Assembly (NCBI RefSeq): GCF_902859705.1
Contig: NZ_CADIJO010000001.1
Span: 372,001 to 436,000 of the forward strand
From: Achromobacter deleyi
GTDB lineage: Bacteria; Pseudomonadota; Gammaproteobacteria; Burkholderiales; Burkholderiaceae_B
DNA: 64,000 nucleotides
Direction: 5' to 3'
Shown here: piece by piece, positions 48,947 through 60,140 of the stretch
Layout of the letters: each line of letters begins with the position of its first letter
Position numbering within the stretch: the first letter of the stretch is position 1
Program-made: the position numbers and the translations under genes
The notes under the pieces: generated by a model
Seen by the model: the letters and a program-made list of their open reading frames with translations, nothing else
What the model was told of the DNA's origin: nothing
The model's database searches: none

Positions 48947-50059
48947 ATGATTCCGATAGCGCTGCCTTCCGCCGGCTTCTACATCCTGCTTTCCTGCGGC
49001 TTCCTGGCCGGCCTTGTGCTGCTGGGCTGGCTGCTGGTCGTGGCCACCAGTTCCGGTGCGCGCCGCACGGTCCGCAAGTACTGGAAGACGTCCAGCCTTG
49101 TCTTCCTGGTGCTGCTGGTGCCGTTCGCGTTCTACGCGTGGGTGCAGGTCGTGATCTGGCAGGTAGGGCGCGAAAGCGATCGCGCCGAGGCGGCGCGCAA
49201 TATCACCTTGCCGCAGCCGACGACGGTAGGGGGCATTTTGATGCCTGCCGGCACGCGCCTGAAAATGCAGGACGAAGGCCAGCTCGAGACCTATGTCGAG
49301 GCCGAATTCCCCCAGCCCGTCGCGATGTACGGCGTGCAGGCGTCCAGCGCCCGGCGCTATCTGGATACCGAGTACGACATGGAAACCTACGCCCTGCGCG
49401 GGCGCTATCCCCGCACGGTCATTCTGCGCGGCGCCGGCAGCCAGGCGCTGCTGGGCTGGCAGTGCGATGCCACGCAGGATATCGAACTCGACGTCGCGCG
49501 CGATGGCGCCCTGAAGGGCTTGAAACAGTGCGTGTTGGGCGCGGGCAACCGGGCCGACGCGCTGGACATCGCCGCGGGTTCCATCGCCTATGGCTCGGAC
49601 GGCACCGTCTACACCGACGGTTCGCGCGATCCGGACCGCTGGCGCATCGAAATCAAGGACCCGGTGGCGGTCAAGGTGTTTGGCCTGCCGCTGAGCAATC
49701 CCAGGCTCTACCTGGACGATACGCGGCGCCTCTTGCGGGTCAGCGATGCCGAACTGGCCTGCGCTACGCAGCTCGGGGCGGTCAGCTACGCCGCCGGCAC
49801 CCAGGTCCGGTCCGTGCGCCGTGGCCGCGGCGACGACCGCGAACCGTACCCCGGCGTGCTGCTGCTCAGCCCCTGGAACGGCCAGGCGGCCAAGCGCGCC
49901 GGACACGACGACGTGCCGGAAGGCATGTCGATCATGCAGACGCTGGGCGGCGAGGTCATCGACGTGGTCAAGAACGAAAACGTGGGCGTGTACCACTTCG
50001 CGACCATCATCGTCGGCGACGACATGCCGCAGGGGCCGACGCGCGCGCGCTGCCCCTGA
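48947..50059 (+). CDS. Membrane-anchored protein of unknown function
   Basis: The protein has 370 residues. Two hydrophobic spans (about 9-33 and 49-70) precede a large presumably extracytoplasmic part (75-370). This contains strand-rich repeats of the type GILMPAGTRLKMQDEGQLETYVEAEF and LRGAGSQALLGWQCDATQDIELDVARDGALKGL. The latter resembles positional 'scoring' segments of pentapeptide-like or beta-structured domains but matches no family I know. Two Cys pairs could form disulphides (QC ... LKQC). Codon use is normal. It starts downstream of the gltA terminator and converges with the DUF2214 gene. Confidence 0.65.
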   Translation: MIPIALPSAGFYILLSCGFLAGLVLLGWLLVVATSSGARRTVRKYWKTSSLVFLVLLVPFAFYAWVQVVIWQVGRESDRAEAARNITLPQPTTVGGILMPAGTRLKMQDEGQLETYVEAEFPQPVAMYGVQASSARRYLDTEYDMETYALRGRYPRTVILRGAGSQALLGWQCDATQDIELDVARDGALKGLKQCVLGAGNRADALDIAAGSIAYGSDGTVYTDGSRDPDRWRIEIKDPVAVKVFGLPLSNPRLYLDDTRRLLRVSDAELACATQLGAVSYAAGTQVRSVRRGRGDDREPYPGVLLLSPWNGQAAKRAGHDDVPEGMSIMQTLGGEVIDVVKNENVGVYHFATIIVGDDMPQGPTRARCP

Positions 50060-50072
50060 GGCGGGCGCGGCG

Positions 50073-50525
50073 TTACGCGCCGATGCCGCGCGCCATCAGC
50101 ACGGCGAACAGCGGCAGGAAGATGAACAGGTGCGATTCGATCATCACCCAGCGGCGGGCGCGCTTGATCTCGGGCTCGCTCGGCACGAAGCCGGGCTGCT
50201 GCCGCGCCTGCTTTGCCCAACGCAGAAAGGCCAGCGTGGGCGGGGCCGAACAGAGGCCGATGACGACGAACAGCGTGATCTTGGCGTGAAACCACGGATT
50301 GCCCATGTAGAAGGCGGCGCCCTTGATGCCCAGGGTCAGGCGCAGCACGCCGGTGGCCAGCACGGCGATCGCGCTGAACATATACAGGCGGTCGTAGACG
50401 ACCAGGCGTTTCAGCGCGGCGGGCGTGAGGTCGGGGCGCAGCAGCACCGCTTCGGCGGTCAGCACCACCACCAGCACGAAGATCGCCAGGTAGTGAAACC
50501 AGGCCAGGAAGGCGTCGAGCAGCAT
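50073..50525 (-). CDS. DUF2214 family membrane protein
   Basis: The protein has 150 residues from the ATG at 50525 (MLLDAFLAWFHYLAIFVLVVVLTAEAVLLRPDLT). Four spans, with the family-typical LVVYDRLYMFSAIAVLATGVLRLTLGIKGAAFYMGNPWFHAKITLFV. The His and Lys in WFHAKI recall HemJ/CopD-like membrane proteins, so a haem- or metal-linked role is conceivable. No function is established. It is convergent with the preceding gene, 13 bp between stops. Confidence 0.82.
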   Translation of the reverse strand: MLLDAFLAWFHYLAIFVLVVVLTAEAVLLRPDLTPAALKRLVVYDRLYMFSAIAVLATGVLRLTLGIKGAAFYMGNPWFHAKITLFVVIGLCSAPPTLAFLRWAKQARQQPGFVPSEPEIKRARRWVMIESHLFIFLPLFAVLMARGIGA

Positions 50526-50604
50526 GGGAAGGCTCCAGGGAAAAAGGGTCAGCCCGATTTTTACCATCCGCCCTTGGCCGGGGCCATCCTGGATTTCTGC
50601 CTGA

Positions 50605-50638
50605 GAATGAAAAAGGGCGCCCCGAGGGGCGCCCTTGC
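50605..50638 (-). terminator. Intrinsic terminator of maeB
   Basis: On the minus strand AAGGGCGCCC pairs with GGGCGCCCTT around a 4-nt loop, then T-rich TTTCATT. It begins 25 bp beyond the maeB stop. Confidence 0.88.
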
Positions 50639-50662
50639 CAGGCGTTTATCGCGCGACAGCGA

Positions 50663-52960
<2,298 letters not shown>

Positions 52961-53159
52961 GGGATACAGCCTTTTCGGCGCTGACTTTGGAAGTAAAAAC
53001 GGAAAGCAAAAAGCGGGCTCGCGGCCCGCCGTATTCTTTGGGAAATGCTTAGGGAACACCCGTATTTCAACAGAAAGCGGCGCCAATTGGTTGCTGCACC
53101 GCAGCGATTGCGCGATTTTGATCAAGTCGCAGGGCGTTGGCCGCGTGTCGATGAATGAG

Positions 53160-53185
53160 AAAAAAGCCCCGGGTGGGGCTTTTTT
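53160..53185. terminator. Bidirectional intrinsic terminator between maeB and the E1 gene
   Basis: AAAAAAGCCCC / GGGGCTTTTTT with a 4-nt loop and T runs on both strands. It lies 18 bp beyond the 3' end of the E1 gene. Confidence 0.9.
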
Positions 53186-53203
53186 CCTTTGTCTTTCAGG
53201 GGC

Positions 53204-55891
53204 TTATTGCGCCCAAGGAGGATTGGTCCGAGATTCGGCGTTCAACGTCTTGCGCAGCTTGGCCGCCTGCTCCTGGCGGCCCAGGCTGTCCAGCGCGTGC
53301 AACACGATCCAGTCGGCGCTGACTTCAAAGAAGTCGCGCAACTGGGCGCGCGTGTCGCTGCGCCCGAAGCCGTCCGTGCCCAGCGTGCGATAGGGCGCGG
53401 GCACCCAGGCGCGGATCTGTTCCGGCACGGCGCGCACGTAATCGCTGGCGGCCACCACCGGCGCGTTGCTGTCGCCCAGGCAGGTGTGCACCCAGTCGGC
53501 GTCCGGCGCCGTGTCCAGCCCCAGCACGCGGGCGCGCTCGGCTTCGCGGCCGTCGCGGGCCAGCTCGGAAAAGCTGGTCACGCTCCAGACTTCGGCATCC
53601 ACGCCGTAGTCGTCGCGCAGGCGGTCGGCGGCCATTTCGGCTTCGCGCAGCATCGGGCCGGCGCCCAGCAACCGCACCTGCGCCTGTTTGCGAGCGGGCC
53701 GCAGGCGGTACATGCCGCGCAGGATGCCTTCTGCCGCGTTGCCGTCCTTCGGCAGGTCGGGCTGCGCCAGGTTCTCGTTGGTGACGGTCAGGTAGAAGAA
53801 TTCGTCCCGCTGCTCGTCCAGCATGCGGCGCATGCCGTATTCGACGATGACGGCGACTTCGTAGGCGTAGGCCGGATCGTAGGCGCGGCAGTTGGGCACC
53901 GTGGCCGCCACGATGTGGCTCGAGCCGTCCTGGTGCTGCAGGCCTTCGCCGCCCAGCGTGGTGCGGCCCGAGGTGGCGCCGACGAGAAAGCCGCGCGTGC
54001 GCTGGTCGGCCGCCGCCCAGATCAGGTCGCCGATGCGCTGGAAGCCGAACATCGAGTAATAGATATAGAAGGGCAGCATCGGCAGGCCGTTCACCGAATA
54101 GCTGGTACCCGCGGCCGTCCAGGACGAAATGGCGCCGGCCTCGGTGATGCCTTCTTCCAGGATCTGGCCATCGCGCGCTTCGCGGTAGTACAGCACCGAG
54201 CCGATGTCTTCGGGCTCGTACAGCTGGCCTTGCGCCGAATAGATGCCGATCTGGCGGAACAGGTTGGCCATGCCGAAGGTGCGCGCCTCGTCGGCCACGA
54301 TGGGCACGATGCGCGAGCCGATCTCGGGGTCTTTGAGCAGCGCCGTCAGCATGCGCACGATGGCCATGGTGGACGACATTTCCTTGCCGTCCGCGGCCAG
54401 CGCGAAACGCGCCCATTGCTCGACCGCGGGCGGCGCCAGGCGCGGCGCTTCGGTATTGCGGCGGGGAATGTGGCCGCCCAAGGCGGCGCGGCGGGCTTGC
54501 AGGTGGCGCAGTTCGGCGCTGTCGTCGGCCGGGCGGTAGAACTTCAGCGCCAGGCAGTCGGCATCGGAGATCGGCAGGGCGAAGCGGTCGCGGAACGCCA
54601 GCAGCGCTTCGTCGTCCAGCTTTTTCTGCTGGTGGGTGGTCATCTTGCCCTGGCCGGCGGCGCCCATGCCGAAGCCCTTCTTGGTCTGCGCCAGGATCAC
54701 GGTGGGCTGGCCGCGGTGGCGCGACGCGCGGTCGTAGGCCGCATGGATCTTGACCATGTCGTGGCCGCCGCGGTGCAGGCGGTCGATGGCGTCGTCGGAC
54801 CAGTCGGCGACCAGCGCCGCCAGCTCGGGATTCTGGTTGAAGAAGTGGGCGCGGTTGAAGGCGCCGTCGTTGGCGGCGAAGGTCTGGAACTGGCCGTCGA
54901 CCGTGTTGGCGAAGGCGCGCGCCAGGGCGCCCGTGGTGTCGCGCCGCAACAGGGCGTCCCAGTCGCTGCCCCAGACCAGCTTGATGACGTTCCAGCCGGC
55001 GCCCGCGTACAGCGTTTCCAGTTCGTCGATGATGCGGCCATTGCCGCGCACCGGGCCATCCAGGCGTTGCAGGTTGCAGTTGACGACGAACACCAGGTTG
55101 TCGAGTTTTTCGCGGGCGGCCAGCGTCAGGGCGGCGATGGATTCGGGTTCGTCCATTTCGCCGTCGCCGAAGATGCCCCAGACCTTGCGGTCGCCGCCGG
55201 GCACCAGCGAACGGTGCTCCAGGTAGCGCATGAAGCGGGCCTGGTAGATGGCGTTGATGGGGCCGATGCCCATCGACCCGGTGGGAAACTGCCAGAAGTC
55301 CGGCATCAGCCAGGGGTGCGGATACGACGACAGGCCGCGCAGGCCGCGCGAGGTGGCGGTGATTTCCTGGCGAAAGTGCGCCAGGTCGTCTTCCTTCAGA
55401 AAGCCTTCCAGGTAGGCGCGGGCGTAGACACCAGGGGCCGAGTGCGGCTGCATGTAGACCAGGTCACCGGGGCCGTCGGGCGTCGAGGCCCGGAAGAAAT
55501 GGTTGAAGCCCACCTCGAACAGGTCGGCCGCCGAAGCATAGCTGGCGATGTGGCCGCCCAGTTCGCCGTGCGCCTGATTGGCGCGCACCACCATGGCCAG
55601 CGCGTTCCAGCGGTTGATGCGGGCGATGCGTTCTTCGACCGCCAGGTTGCCGGGAAAGGGCGGTTCCTGGTCGGCGGGAATGGTGTTCAGGTAGGCGGTG
55701 CGCGTCTGGCTGTTGGCGCGCAGGCCCAGCGAGGCGGCGTGGCCCAGCAGGTTGTCCAGCACATAGCCCGCCCGGTCGGCGCCCGAGGCCTCCACCAGGG
55801 ACTGCAGGCCTTCACGCCATTCGGCGGTTTCGGCAGGGTCGGCGTCTTGCCGGAGGTCTTGCCCGGCGGGCGAATGGCTGGCGTCACACAT
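53204..55891 (-). CDS. Homodimeric 2-oxoacid (pyruvate-type) dehydrogenase E1, orphan
   Basis: The protein has 895 residues from the ATG at 55891, with AGGAGA seven bases upstream. It is an AceE-type thiamine-diphosphate E1. The ThDP motif is FGDGEMDEPESIAALTLAAREKLDNLVFVVNCNLQRLDGPVRGNG. The substrate channel reads YMQPHSAPGVYARAYLEG, where canonical AceE has a GHISPG-like form. QPHSAPG is, as I remember it, characteristic of the MdeB/alpha-ketobutyrate dehydrogenase type, so a branched or short 2-oxoacid such as 2-oxobutyrate is possible. No E2 or E3 genes are near. Whether it is the main PDH-E1 or a second copy is not resolved. Confidence 0.85.
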   Translation of the reverse strand: MCDASHSPAGQDLRQDADPAETAEWREGLQSLVEASGADRAGYVLDNLLGHAASLGLRANSQTRTAYLNTIPADQEPPFPGNLAVEERIARINRWNALAMVVRANQAHGELGGHIASYASAADLFEVGFNHFFRASTPDGPGDLVYMQPHSAPGVYARAYLEGFLKEDDLAHFRQEITATSRGLRGLSSYPHPWLMPDFWQFPTGSMGIGPINAIYQARFMRYLEHRSLVPGGDRKVWGIFGDGEMDEPESIAALTLAAREKLDNLVFVVNCNLQRLDGPVRGNGRIIDELETLYAGAGWNVIKLVWGSDWDALLRRDTTGALARAFANTVDGQFQTFAANDGAFNRAHFFNQNPELAALVADWSDDAIDRLHRGGHDMVKIHAAYDRASRHRGQPTVILAQTKKGFGMGAAGQGKMTTHQQKKLDDEALLAFRDRFALPISDADCLALKFYRPADDSAELRHLQARRAALGGHIPRRNTEAPRLAPPAVEQWARFALAADGKEMSSTMAIVRMLTALLKDPEIGSRIVPIVADEARTFGMANLFRQIGIYSAQGQLYEPEDIGSVLYYREARDGQILEEGITEAGAISSWTAAGTSYSVNGLPMLPFYIYYSMFGFQRIGDLIWAAADQRTRGFLVGATSGRTTLGGEGLQHQDGSSHIVAATVPNCRAYDPAYAYEVAVIVEYGMRRMLDEQRDEFFYLTVTNENLAQPDLPKDGNAAEGILRGMYRLRPARKQAQVRLLGAGPMLREAEMAADRLRDDYGVDAEVWSVTSFSELARDGREAERARVLGLDTAPDADWVHTCLGDSNAPVVAASDYVRAVPEQIRAWVPAPYRTLGTDGFGRSDTRAQLRDFFEVSADWIVLHALDSLGRQEQAAKLRKTLNAESRTNPPWAQ

Positions 55892-56109
55892 GATGGTTTT
55901 GTCTCCTTGTAGCGTCCATGCTAGACCTGTCCCAGGGGCATGGGTTATCAAAACCTGGGGGAGAAACCCTGGCTTTCAGCATAATCGGTTGCCGATATTC
56001 AGGTAGACGGCAGGTTCTGCTGCCAGATGCCGCTTACGGCTGGTGACCACCCGGTGGACGTTGAAGCGCTAGAATTCGCGCTTCAGAAAAAACAAACCGG
56101 CAACCAACA

Positions 56110-56168
56110 GGGCGGACACGCCCTGATAGCCGGGGTGCGCCCGCCTTCTAGGCGGGTGGTGTCCCGGC
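56110..56168 (+). promoter_or_regulatory. Structured 5' leader of the OPT transporter gene
   Basis: A small stem (GGGCG/CGCCC, 56110-56123) is followed by a compound hairpin. Outer arms GCCGGG (56129-56134) and CCCGGC (56163-56168) enclose inner arms CCCGCC (56140-56145) and GGCGGG (56151-56156). It ends 18 bp before the start codon and just before the AAAGGGAGA ribosome site. It could be an attenuator or ligand-sensing leader. I recognise no known riboswitch class. Confidence 0.4.
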
Positions 56169-56186
56169 CAGTAAAGGGAGACTTCA

Positions 56187-58238
56187 ATGACTCAACCCAC
56201 CCGCGTCCCGGCCGACGTCACGCTACCGGAACTGACGTTCCGCGGCGTGCTGCTGGGCGCGCTGATCACTATCATCTTCACCGCGTCCAACGTGTTCCTG
56301 GGCCTGAAGGTCGGCCTGACGTTCTCGTCGGCCATCCCGGCGGCGGTGATTTCCATGTCGGTGCTGCGTCTGTTCAAGGACGCCAACATCCTGGAAAACA
56401 ACATGGTGCAGACGCAGGCCTCGGCGGCCGGCACGCTGTCCTCCATCATTTTCATCCTGCCCGCCCTGGTCATGATGGGCCACTGGCAAGGCTTTCCGTT
56501 CTGGCAGACGCTGGGCATCTGCGCCGCGGGCGGCATGCTGGGTGTGATGTTCACGATTCCGCTGCGCCACGTGATGGTGGTGCAGAGCGACCTGCCGTAT
56601 CCCGAAGGCGTGGCCGCGGCCGAGATCCTGCGGGTCGGCAGCGCCGAACGGGCCCAGGACGCCGCGGAAGAAGCCGGACGTGCGCCGGCCAAGCCGGCGG
56701 CCACCGGCATGGGCGATATCGTCAGCGGCGGCGTGGTGGCGGCGGCCGTCAGCTTCGCCGCCAGCGGCCTGCGGGTGCTGGGCGACGGTGTCAGCGGCTG
56801 GTTTTCGCTGGGCGGCGCCGTGTTCCGGTTGCCGATGGGTTTTTCGCTGGCGCTGCTGGGGGCCGGCTACCTGATCGGCATCGTGGCCGGCCTGGCCATG
56901 CTGGTCGGGCTGCTGATCTCGTGGGGCATTGCGGTGCCCATCCTGACCGCCATGGCCGACATTCCCGCCAACATGTCACTGGAAAAATTTGCCACTGGCC
57001 TGTGGGCATCGCAGGTGCGCTTCATTGGCGCGGGCGTGATCGGCGTGGGCGCGATCTGGACGCTGGCCACGCTGTTCATGCCGATGGCGCGCGGCGTCAA
57101 GGCGTCGTTCTCGGCGTTGACCCGCGCGGGCGCGGCCCGTGCCGGCCAGGCGCCGCGCACCGAGCGTGACCTGTCGGCGGGCTGGATCTCAGTGGTCACG
57201 CTGGTGCTGGTGGCGGTATTGGTCATCACCTTCCAGGTGTTCCTGGCGGGGGCGCCGCTGTCGGCCGCCGCGGTCTGGAAGCTGGTGGCCTACGCGGTGC
57301 TGTTCGCCTTCGTGTTCGGTTTCCTGGTGGCGGCCGCCTGCGGCTACATGGCGGGCCTGGTGGGCTCGTCGACCAGTCCGATCTCGGGTGTGGGCATCGT
57401 GGCCATCGTGCTGGTGTCGCTGCTGATGCTGGCCCTCGGCGGCGAGCTGCTGGCGGTGCAGAACGGCGTGCAGATGGCGATCGCGCTGGCGATCTTCAGT
57501 ACGTCTGCCGTGGTGGCGGTGGCATCGATTTCCAATGACAACCTGCAAGACTTGAAGACCGGCTGGCTGGTGGGCGCCACGCCCTGGCGCCAACAGGTGG
57601 CGCTGCTGATTGGCTGCGTGGTCGGTGCGGCCGTGATTTCGCCGGTGCTGGAACTGCTCTACAACGCCTACGGCTTTGCCGACGCCATGCCGCGCGAAGG
57701 CATGGACCCCGGCCAGGCGCTGTCGGCGCCGCAGGCGACCCTGATGCTGGCGATTGCGCGGGGCATCTTCACGCACCAACTGAACTGGACCATGATCCTG
57801 ATCGGCATGGCGGTGGGCGTGGCGCTGATTGCGGTGGACGAAGTGCTCAAGCGCACTTGCAAGGTGGCCCGCATTCCGGTGCTGGCGGTGGGTATCGGCA
57901 TCTACCTGCCGCCGACTGTGGCCGCGCCCATCGTGGCCGGCGCGCTGCTGGCCTGGCTGCTGGAACGCGCGCTGCGCCGCCGTGCCCAGGCCGCGGGCAA
58001 GCCCTACGAACAGTTCGCCGATGCGGCCAACCGCCGCGGCGTGCTGATTGCCTCGGGCCTGATCGTGGGCGAAAGCCTGGTGGGCGTGGTCATGGCCGCC
58101 ATCATCGGCGCCGCGGGCACCGATGCGCCGCTGGCGATTGCCGGCGAAGGCTTTGCCCGCACGGCGTCGTTCCTGGGGCTGGCGGTGTTTGCGGCGGTGG
58201 CGGTGCTGTTCTGGCGCCGCGTGATGCGTCTGGCGTAG
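56187..58238 (+). CDS. OPT-family oligopeptide transporter
   Basis: The protein has 683 residues with about 15-16 spans. It starts LPELTFRGVLLGALITIIFTASNVFLGLKVGLTFSSAIPAAVISM, the family N-terminus. The conserved NNMVQTQASAAGTLSSIIFILPALV, DLPYPEGVAAAEILRVG and GLVGSSTSPISGVGI blocks are present. OPT members are proton-coupled importers of small peptides or metal-ligand complexes (YSL group). It is a single gene, 295 bp from the divergent E1 gene. Confidence 0.93.
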   Translation: MTQPTRVPADVTLPELTFRGVLLGALITIIFTASNVFLGLKVGLTFSSAIPAAVISMSVLRLFKDANILENNMVQTQASAAGTLSSIIFILPALVMMGHWQGFPFWQTLGICAAGGMLGVMFTIPLRHVMVVQSDLPYPEGVAAAEILRVGSAERAQDAAEEAGRAPAKPAATGMGDIVSGGVVAAAVSFAASGLRVLGDGVSGWFSLGGAVFRLPMGFSLALLGAGYLIGIVAGLAMLVGLLISWGIAVPILTAMADIPANMSLEKFATGLWASQVRFIGAGVIGVGAIWTLATLFMPMARGVKASFSALTRAGAARAGQAPRTERDLSAGWISVVTLVLVAVLVITFQVFLAGAPLSAAAVWKLVAYAVLFAFVFGFLVAAACGYMAGLVGSSTSPISGVGIVAIVLVSLLMLALGGELLAVQNGVQMAIALAIFSTSAVVAVASISNDNLQDLKTGWLVGATPWRQQVALLIGCVVGAAVISPVLELLYNAYGFADAMPREGMDPGQALSAPQATLMLAIARGIFTHQLNWTMILIGMAVGVALIAVDEVLKRTCKVARIPVLAVGIGIYLPPTVAAPIVAGALLAWLLERALRRRAQAAGKPYEQFADAANRRGVLIASGLIVGESLVGVVMAAIIGAAGTDAPLAIAGEGFARTASFLGLAVFAAVAVLFWRRVMRLA

Positions 58239-58259
58239 ACCGGCAGCGCAGCAAGAAGA

Positions 58260-58288
58260 GGCGCGGCGCGGGATGGTTGCGCCGCGCC
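58260..58288. terminator. Hairpin between convergent OPT and NCS2 genes
   Basis: A perfect 10-bp inverted repeat (GGCGCGGCGC / GCGCCGCGCC) with a 9-nt loop lies between the two stops. It has no T run. It may serve both transcripts. Confidence 0.5.
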
Positions 58289-58308
58289 CATCCCCGCAAT
58301 GGCCGACG

Positions 58309-59802
58309 TCAGTGTTTTTCGGCTTGCAGCGCGGCCGCAATGACGGCGCGTTCGTCGCAGGCGGCACCGTTCAGGAAGGCATTGAGCAGCACGGCGGATA
58401 TCGACGCCAGCAAGATGCCGGATTCCAGCAGCGTATGCAGCGAGTGCGGCAGCCACTGTTTGAAGTCGGGCGCGATCAGCGGCACCATGCCGATGCCGAT
58501 CGACACCGCCACGATCATGGCGTTGTGGCGATTGCCCTTGAAATCCACGCCGGAAAGAATGCGGATGCCGGTGGCGGCCACCATGCCGAACATGACGATG
58601 CCGGCGCCGCCCAGCACCACCGTGGGCAGCGATTCCACCAGCGCGGCCATCTTGGGTAGCAGGCCCAGCACGATCAGGATCACGCCGCCGGCCACGCAGA
58701 CATAGCGGCTTTTCACGCCGGTCACCGCAACCAGCCCGACGTTCTGCGAAAAGCTGGTGTACGGGAAGGTGTTGAACACGCCGCCGATCACGGTGCCCAG
58801 GCCGTCGGTGCGCAGGCCGCGGGCCAGGTCCTGCTGGTCGACCTTGCGGCCGGTCATCTCGCCCAGCGCCAGGAACATGCCGGTGGATTCGATCATCACC
58901 ACCACCATGATGAGCGACATGCTGAGGATCAGCATCGGGTCGAACTGCGGCATGCCAAAGTGAAACGGCAGCACCACGTCGACCCACTCGGCGCGGCTGA
59001 CTTTCTCGAAGGTCATGATGCCCAGCGCCGATGCGGCAACCGCGCCGATCACGATGCCCAGCAGCACCGAAATGTTGGCGACAAAGCCGTGCGCATACTT
59101 GACGATCAGCAGGATGGTCAGCAGCACCAGCGCGGCCACGGCCAGCCCGGCCGGATCGGCATAGCGCGGGTTCAGCATCGACGGCATGATGGCAAAGCCT
59201 TGCGGCACCGGCGGCAGCGGACTGCCGGGTGAGGTTGCCTGCGCCAGCCACTGCGCGTAGGCGGGATCGACGATGACCGGCGCGGTCGGGCCGGCCGGGT
59301 TGCCGAAGATCCAGTTGATGCCGACGCGCATCAGGGTGATGCCGATCAGCGTGATGATCGTGCCGGTGACCACCGGCGGGAAGAAGCGCAGCATCTTGCT
59401 GATGAGCGGTGCAACCAATATGGACACGATGCCCGCACCGATGATGGTGCCGAACAGGGTCTGCGCGCCCGCCGTGCCCGGATGGGCGTTGGCCATGGCC
59501 ACCATGGGCGCCACCGATGCGAACGTCACGCCCATCATCACCGGCAGCTTGATGCCGAACCACTGCGTGGCGCCCAGCGCCTGGATCAGGGTGACAAGGC
59601 CACAGCAGAAGAGGTCGGCCGAAATCAGCATTGCCACTTCGGCGGGCGACAGGTTCAGGGCGCGGCCGACGATCAGCGGTACGGCCACGGCGCCCGCATA
59701 CATCACCAGTACATGTTGCAGACCCAGCGCCGCGAGCTTGCCAGTGGGCAGACGCTGGTCGACGGGATGAACCTCGGGGGACACGCGGGGTGCTGCCTGC
59801 AT
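58309..59802 (-). CDS. NCS2-family purine (xanthine/uric acid) permease
   Basis: The protein has 497 residues from the ATG at 59802 (AGGAG eight bases upstream). It is a nucleobase:cation symporter with about 14 spans. It begins LAALGLQHVLVMYAGAVAVPLIVGRALNLSPAEV. The family motif and substrate-site residues lie in QALGATQWFGIKLPVMMGVTFASVAPM, ESTGMFLALGEMTG and FPYTSFSQNVGLVAVTGVKSRYVC. The neighbouring purine-breakdown genes favour xanthine or urate as substrate (UacT/XanQ-like). A TGTATACA palindrome lies upstream. Confidence 0.92.
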   Translation of the reverse strand: MQAAPRVSPEVHPVDQRLPTGKLAALGLQHVLVMYAGAVAVPLIVGRALNLSPAEVAMLISADLFCCGLVTLIQALGATQWFGIKLPVMMGVTFASVAPMVAMANAHPGTAGAQTLFGTIIGAGIVSILVAPLISKMLRFFPPVVTGTIITLIGITLMRVGINWIFGNPAGPTAPVIVDPAYAQWLAQATSPGSPLPPVPQGFAIMPSMLNPRYADPAGLAVAALVLLTILLIVKYAHGFVANISVLLGIVIGAVAASALGIMTFEKVSRAEWVDVVLPFHFGMPQFDPMLILSMSLIMVVVMIESTGMFLALGEMTGRKVDQQDLARGLRTDGLGTVIGGVFNTFPYTSFSQNVGLVAVTGVKSRYVCVAGGVILIVLGLLPKMAALVESLPTVVLGGAGIVMFGMVAATGIRILSGVDFKGNRHNAMIVAVSIGIGMVPLIAPDFKQWLPHSLHTLLESGILLASISAVLLNAFLNGAACDERAVIAAALQAEKH

Positions 59803-59875
59803 AACCAAATCTCCTGGCGGAGTAGGGGTATCGGTCGGGGGGGAATTCCTGTGGCGCTTAACTGTGTACCGAAAA

Positions 59876-59883
59876 TGTATACA
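59876..59883 (-). promoter_or_regulatory. TGTATACA palindrome upstream of the permease, candidate operator
   Basis: TGTATACA at 59876-59883 is followed towards the gene (59863-59870) by a similar TGTGTACC, 13 bp apart. It is 74 bp upstream of the permease ATG. Sites of this form are bound by several GntR-type regulators of nucleobase use, but no such regulator is in the window. Confidence 0.35.
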
Positions 59884-60080
59884 AAACGAGTGACATGCAG
59901 AATAGAGGAAAACCCGGTGCAAATCAGGGGCCAGCGGTGTGGGGGAATGCCGCGGTTTCTGGGGCGGGAACCGCGCGGCAGCGAGGTGCCGCAATCGGGC
60001 CGGTGAGGCAGGGCGCGCGCGTGTTGAACGATCGGAACCGGCCAGCTGAAAGCTGGCCGGTGGGTGGCTGGTCAGATCGC

Positions 60081-60122
60081 TCGGTCAGAACATTTCGGAC
60101 AGATCATCTCGGACAGAACCTG
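60081..60122. repeat. Three tandem 14-nt repeats (TCGGnCAGAnCnTn)
   Basis: TCGGTCAGAACATT, TCGGACAGATCATC and TCGGACAGAACCTG follow each other without gap; a more degenerate copy (GCTGGTCAGATCGC) precedes them at 60067. The array ends 18 bp before the stop codon side of the M20-like gene. It could be a protein-binding array or a slippage product. Confidence 0.6.
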
Positions 60123-60140
60123 TCGATCCGGCCCGCGCCG

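Larger units (their letters stand above)
59803..60140. other. 338-bp control region between the M20-like gene and the NCS2 permease
   Basis: No gene is seen. From left to right it holds the permease ribosome site, the TGTATACA palindrome (59876-59883), a stable hairpin CCGGCCAGCT / AGCTGGCCGG (60038-60060), and three 14-nt tandem repeats (60081-60122) just beyond the stop of the M20-like gene. Since both flanking genes point left, the region contains the permease promoter and the end of the upstream transcript. Confidence 0.7.

Noticed and set aside
56129..56168. CGGGGTGC in the OPT leader, which recalls the start of a TPP riboswitch
   Set aside because: The CTGAGA and ACCUGAUCU-like core segments are missing, and the downstream gene is not a thiamine gene.
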